Made by a program: the position numbers and the translations under genes | Part shown: positions 6,624-8,767 of the stretch, piece by piece | Numbering within the stretch: position 1 is the stretch's first letter | Layout of the letters: each line of letters begins with the position of its first letter | The notes under the pieces: model-generated | Database searches by the model: none | What the model saw: only the letters and a program-made list of their open reading frames with translations | Told to the model about the DNA's origin: nothing | Source of the DNA: Nitrososphaerales archaeon TH526 | GTDB lineage: Archaea; Thermoproteota; Nitrososphaeria; Nitrososphaerales; Nitrososphaeraceae | Assembly: GCA_014523665.1 (NCBI GenBank) | Contig: JAATVR010000558.1 | Coordinates: forward strand, 1-8,767 | Reading direction: 5' to 3' | Length of the DNA stretch: 8,767 nucleotides

Positions 6624-6631
6624 AAAAAAAA
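6624..6631 (-). terminator. Poly-T terminator after the AbrB/130-residue operon
   Basis: Eleven bases past the stop of the 130-residue gene the minus strand has a run of eight T, set in CTATTTTTTTTATTTTATC. Archaeal transcription stops at such U-rich tracts without needing a hairpin. Its position right behind the second gene supports a two-gene transcript. Confidence 0.55.
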
Positions 6632-6642
6632 TAGAATGGGCT

Positions 6643-7035
6643 TTATGTTTCCTTGACTGGCGTGATGTGGTACTTTGTATCAAATCCTAATCCCTTTCGT
6701 CGTATTTTGAGAAGTGAATAACCTTCTGCTAGAAGAGCATCGATATCTCCTGAGGCTGTGATACTAGCACGAAATACTTCATCTTCGCCAGTATTTGGAT
6801 CTGTGACAGTGTAGTCGAATCGCTGAGTTTTTTCACCATTCCCGCCATAATCGATTTCTTGCGGTTCTATTTGTTCTGCATCAAATCTTCTTATGGCTTC
6901 TTGACCATCATCTAGGTACAGATACCTTTTCACTTTTGGCGTCTTACTTTGTCGGATTTCTGTGTTTCTTCGGAGATTTTCTAGTGCCTTCTCACTCAGT
7001 CCCTTATTTTGACTATCGTTTGTTTCCTCTATCAT
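6643..7035 (-). CDS. Small conserved-type protein paired with an AbrB-like regulator
   Basis: A 130-residue soluble protein whose function I do not recognise. Residues 1-35 are polar and charged (SEKALENLRRNTEIRQSKTP). Residues about 37-130 look like a compact beta-rich domain: RYLYLDDGQEAIRRFDAEQI, RFDYTVTDPNTGEDEVFRAS, LLKIRRKGLGFDTKYHITP. The alternating strands and basic final strand could form an OB-like or nucleic-acid-binding fold, but no catalytic motif is visible. ATG 7035 lies 27 bases after the stop of the AbrB-like gene on the same strand, and a T8 terminator follows, so the two are probably one operon. AbrB-type genes beside a small partner often suggest an antitoxin-toxin pair, but nothing in this protein looks like a known toxin, so that is only a possibility. 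Confidence 0.7.
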   Translation of the reverse strand: MIEETNDSQNKGLSEKALENLRRNTEIRQSKTPKVKRYLYLDDGQEAIRRFDAEQIEPQEIDYGGNGEKTQRFDYTVTDPNTGEDEVFRASITASGDIDALLAEGYSLLKIRRKGLGFDTKYHITPVKET

Positions 7036-7062
7036 ATCTTATTCCACTCTAATTCGGTCGAT

Positions 7063-7242
7063 TTAGACGCCTGCCTTTTCCATAATCATCTTATTGCCTT
7101 GAAGACTCACCTTCAGATAATCACCTTTGTGGATGTTTAGCCCTGATGTAAAACCCCTAGGCAGCACGATAGTAAGACTCCGTTCTCCTTGTAGTGCCTG
7201 AACCCTCATCATTCTGATTTCGCTTTCTGAATACTGATTCAT
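7063..7242 (-). CDS. AbrB/SpoVT-family transition-state regulator-like protein
   Basis: A 59-residue protein made almost entirely of a swapped-hairpin AbrB (MazE/SpoVT-like) DNA-binding domain: RVQALQGERSLTIVLPRGFT then SGLNIHKGDYLKVSLQGNKM. The S-L-T-I-x-L-P-R and G-(L/I)-x-x-G-D-x-(L/V)-x-V pattern is diagnostic. Such proteins dimerise and bind AT-rich palindromes, acting as repressors or as antitoxins. I chose ATG 7242, since the longer frame up to 7314 begins at a non-ATG codon and adds residues that are not part of the fold. There is no Shine-Dalgarno sequence. It heads an operon with the 130-residue protein and faces a plus-strand winged-helix gene across a palindromic region (7279-7310) that it may bind. 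Confidence 0.85.
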   Translation of the reverse strand: MNQYSESEIRMMRVQALQGERSLTIVLPRGFTSGLNIHKGDYLKVSLQGNKMIMEKAGV

Positions 7243-7278
7243 GAATCTATGTAAAAAATAGACTCTTAAGAAACTCTT

Positions 7279-7310
7279 GTATTTACAAATACCATATATG
7301 GTAAAATACC
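7279..7310. promoter_or_regulatory. Chained palindromes between divergent genes (candidate operator and promoter)
   Basis: Three palindromes overlap by sharing arms: GTATTT-ac-AAATAC (7279-7292), the perfect 14-mer TACCATATATGGTA (7290-7303) and GGTA-aaa-TACC (7300-7310). The central CATATATGG can also serve as a TATA box for either direction, about 50 bases ahead of the AbrB-like start. The ATG of the plus-strand gene (7298) lies inside the 14-mer, so a protein bound here would block that gene directly. Confidence 0.5.
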
Positions 7311-7561
7311 ACACGAAAAATCCCCCTATTCAAGAAATATTCAGAAAGGAGAAAAAAGGATTTGATACGAAGGCCTTAATGTATCAGGATATCTTAGGGT
7401 ATCCGCTAAAAACAGGCAATACAAATTTTAAGCTAAGAGAAATAGGGAAGTGGTTATTACAGAACAATCAACAACTAATAGACGAATATACTGGAACTAA
7501 AGGAAAAACTCCTTGGAAAACAAGATACGAAAACAGAAAGGTCGTTTTGAAGCTATGTTAG
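7298..7561 (+). CDS. N-terminal part of a frameshifted winged-helix/zinc-ribbon protein
   Basis: Starts at ATG 7298 inside the palindromic control region (a TTG at 7277 is an alternative) and runs 87 codons to TAG 7561. The text includes KGFDTKALMYQDILGYPLKT and LREIGKWLLQNNQQLIDEYT, suggesting the first helices of a winged-helix domain with the helix-turn-helix broken off at TPWKTRYEN. The last dozen residues (RKVVLKLC) run out of phase with the next frame, which overlaps by 49 bases and carries the expected continuation (KKx-x-RFEAMLEDLVGLQLL). I therefore treat the two frames as one gene of about 345 residues with one base lost in an A-run near 7517-7539. Function: probably DNA binding; not further recognised. 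Confidence 0.6.
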   Translation: MVKYHTKNPPIQEIFRKEKKGFDTKALMYQDILGYPLKTGNTNFKLREIGKWLLQNNQQLIDEYTGTKGKTPWKTRYENRKVVLKLC

Positions 7562-8337
7562 AAGATCTTGTAGGATTACAACTGCTTACAAAAAATACGG
7601 GTGAAGCAGAGAAAGTTGATATTACTATTTCAATCTATAGTCTTACAGGATCGGGATATTTTGTAGCCCTATTAATTAAAAGAATGAATTTAAGGAAATT
7701 AATTAACAAGAGCTCGGTGAAAGACAGAGATTATTATCAAAAGGAGTTAAATGAGATTAATGATAAACTATACGAATTTATTCAATCAAACCTTAAGCGA
7801 CATGATTCTTATCATACCATTGCTTTAGCAAAGGATTATGATATCTATAAAGGTCATGGATGGTTTGACACCGTCCTGTTATTGATAGAATCTTTATTAC
7901 ATAACAGTAACGAAGTAAGAACTGTTTATGGAGCTATTGAATACGCTAGTCTGGTTGATGTAGTACATCGCCCTGAAATTCATAGGGGCTTGCACAAACT
8001 TTCCTTAAAAGCATTAAATAGTTTGGATGAAAAGACCAAATTTGTAAAACGCATAGAAATTAAAGCATTATTAGAAAACAGAATACTTGAACAAGTTCCA
8101 ACTAGAGAATGGGAAGACCTTCGGTTACATCATTTGAACGATTATTCAACCGTCATGTTGTACGGGAAATGCCATAAGTGTAATTGGGAAGATTTTGTTG
8201 AAGCAGATCCTATTTCCTTTGTTAATAAGCATATAAAGAATTCAATTCATAGTGCATGTCCTAATTGTGGGGAGCTCGAACTTCATGTATCTACCGAACT
8301 CCCACCTAACAGAATATTGTCATTAACTATAAATTGA
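7513..8337 (+). CDS. C-terminal part of the frameshifted winged-helix protein, with zinc ribbon
   Basis: An open frame from TTG 7513 (first ATG 7555) to TGA 8337. It opens with the recognition-helix and wing part of a winged helix: RFEAMLEDLVGLQLLTKNTG then TISIYSLTGSGYFVALLIKR. A helical middle of about 130 residues follows (KELNEINDKLYEFIQSNLKR, WFDTVLLLIESLLHN, EIHRGLHKLSLKALNSLDEK), then a four-cysteine zinc ribbon near the end: C220-x2-C223 (YGKCHKCNWEDF) and C249-x2-C252 (ACPNCGELELHVS), counted from TTG 7513. Winged helix plus zinc ribbon points to a DNA- or RNA-binding regulator. The first half of the domain lies in the preceding out-of-phase frame, so as read only a fragment could be made from the internal start. 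No partner gene follows on this strand. Confidence 0.65.
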   Translation: MENKIRKQKGRFEAMLEDLVGLQLLTKNTGEAEKVDITISIYSLTGSGYFVALLIKRMNLRKLINKSSVKDRDYYQKELNEINDKLYEFIQSNLKRHDSYHTIALAKDYDIYKGHGWFDTVLLLIESLLHNSNEVRTVYGAIEYASLVDVVHRPEIHRGLHKLSLKALNSLDEKTKFVKRIEIKALLENRILEQVPTREWEDLRLHHLNDYSTVMLYGKCHKCNWEDFVEADPISFVNKHIKNSIHSACPNCGELELHVSTELPPNRILSLTIN

Positions 8338-8361
8338 ATTCAAGCTCCTGATATCATAAGT

Positions 8362-8381
8362 GATGAAGTAGGATGAAGTAG
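8362..8381 (+). repeat. Tandem 10-base repeat
   Basis: GATGAAGTAG occurs twice in direct succession (8362-8371 and 8372-8381), in the short gap between the winged-helix gene and the truncated integrase. It may be simple slippage. Confidence 0.5.
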
Positions 8382-8404
8382 GCATGTTATAGACTTACAG
8401 TCAG

Positions 8405-8431
8405 TAAACACCTTTTCATTAACGGTGTTTA
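8405..8431. repeat. Perfect 8-bp stem-loop at the broken end of the integrase
   Basis: TAAACACC (8405-8412) and GGTGTTTA (8424-8431) are perfect inverted repeats around an 11-base loop that contains the integrase fragment's stop codon (8419-8421). It lies where integrase similarity ends, so it may mark the end of an element or an attachment core, or may be a simple hairpin at the 3' end of a transcript. Confidence 0.5.
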
Positions 8432-8767
8432 ATGCACTTCCAATTCCAGGGTTTTCTAAGTAGGTCTTCAATCTTGCGTTTTTCTTTATTGGGTATCGTT
8501 AAATCTTTAAGCAGTTTGGGAAAGTATTTTTCTTTATACTGCTCGTATATTCCATATAGGCCTCTAACTGTCATTTGTTTACAATAGACCTTTCTATCAA
8601 GACTACAAATCAAAGGTGCCTCTCTGTTATGTCTTTGTGGGTGTTGGTCACACCATTCTTTAACATAAGGTAATGAATCAATTAATGGTAAGTGCCTGGT
8701 TCCTGTCTTACTATTTACCAATACTTCGGCGTAGTGTTTATTATTCCTACATTTTTGAAAATGATAT
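8419..8767 (-). pseudogene. Tyrosine recombinase (integrase), truncated at its C-terminus and cut by the window edge
   Basis: The frame is open from the right edge to TAA 8419. It carries AEVLVNSKTGTRHLPLIDSL, PYVKEWCDQHPQRHNREAPL and a long helix before LLRKPWN. K-T-G-x-R-x-(L/V)-P-L-I, then PY-x-x-W-x-x-x-HP, is the beta-hairpin (with the catalytic lysine) and following helix of archaeal phage-type integrases. In that family the text goes on after PWN with the R-H-x-x-H/W box and the catalytic tyrosine; here it turns into WKCIKHR and stops. The first catalytic arginine would lie beyond the window. Lacking the C-terminal catalytic residues, this copy cannot recombine DNA. It points to an integrated element whose integrase was cut by insertion, deletion or the integration event itself. 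Confidence 0.8.

Noticed and set aside
6508..6690. Plus-strand open frame of 60 codons
   Set aside because: It crosses the hexamer cluster and the poly-T terminator and runs antisense into the 130-residue gene; the text does not look like protein.
8334..8343. Palindrome TTGAATTCAA at the stop of the winged-helix gene
   Set aside because: Ten bases of AT-rich palindrome are expected by chance, and no T-run follows to make it a terminator.

Overview
The window looks like a piece of an accessory, mobile-element-rich region of an ammonia-oxidising archaeon (class Nitrososphaeria, probably of the Nitrososphaera/Nitrosocosmicus kind). This is inferred from the AT-rich sequence, archaeal TATA-like boxes just upstream of start codons, and several proteins that resemble paralogous families I know from those genomes: winged-helix proteins, a short HTH protein, an AbrB-like protein paired with a small beta-rich protein, and an archaeal tyrosine recombinase. 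No rRNA, tRNA or CRISPR array was seen.

Layout. Positions 1-618 are a graveyard of gene pieces: the tail of an unrecognised gene (+), a broken BNR-type beta-propeller fragment (-), one TPR repeat (-) and the tail of a membrane protein (+), packed end to end with in-frame stops. Positions 920-2111 hold a plus-strand pair: a short HTH protein, and an unrecognised 259-residue protein overlapping its end. After a 420-base non-coding stretch with unusual C/G runs comes the main gene, on the minus strand (5312 to 2532): a 926-residue fusion of a GHKL ATPase half (Topo VIB-like) to a winged-helix/Toprim half (Topo VIA/Spo11-like). This is the architecture of DNA topoisomerase VIII. Further minus-strand genes follow: a winged-helix family gene split by a one-base frameshift (6442-5467), a 130-residue conserved-type protein (7035-6643) and an AbrB-like transition regulator (7242-7063). 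From a palindromic control region at 7279-7310 a second winged-helix/zinc-ribbon gene runs on the plus strand (7298-8337), also split by a frameshift. The right edge holds a tyrosine recombinase cut off before its C-terminal catalytic residues, ending in a perfect stem-loop (8405-8431).

How it fits together (inference). The B-A topoisomerase fusion, AbrB-like and winged-helix regulators, truncated integrase and gene remnants fit an integrated plasmid or virus-like element that is partly decayed. Topo VIII was described from free and integrated plasmids. The topoisomerase is the best candidate for an active, under-described system: its Toprim acidic residues and a candidate catalytic tyrosine are present, but its ATP-binding half has an altered G1 motif. 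The two frameshifts could be real decay or sequencing indels; this cannot be decided from the sequence alone.
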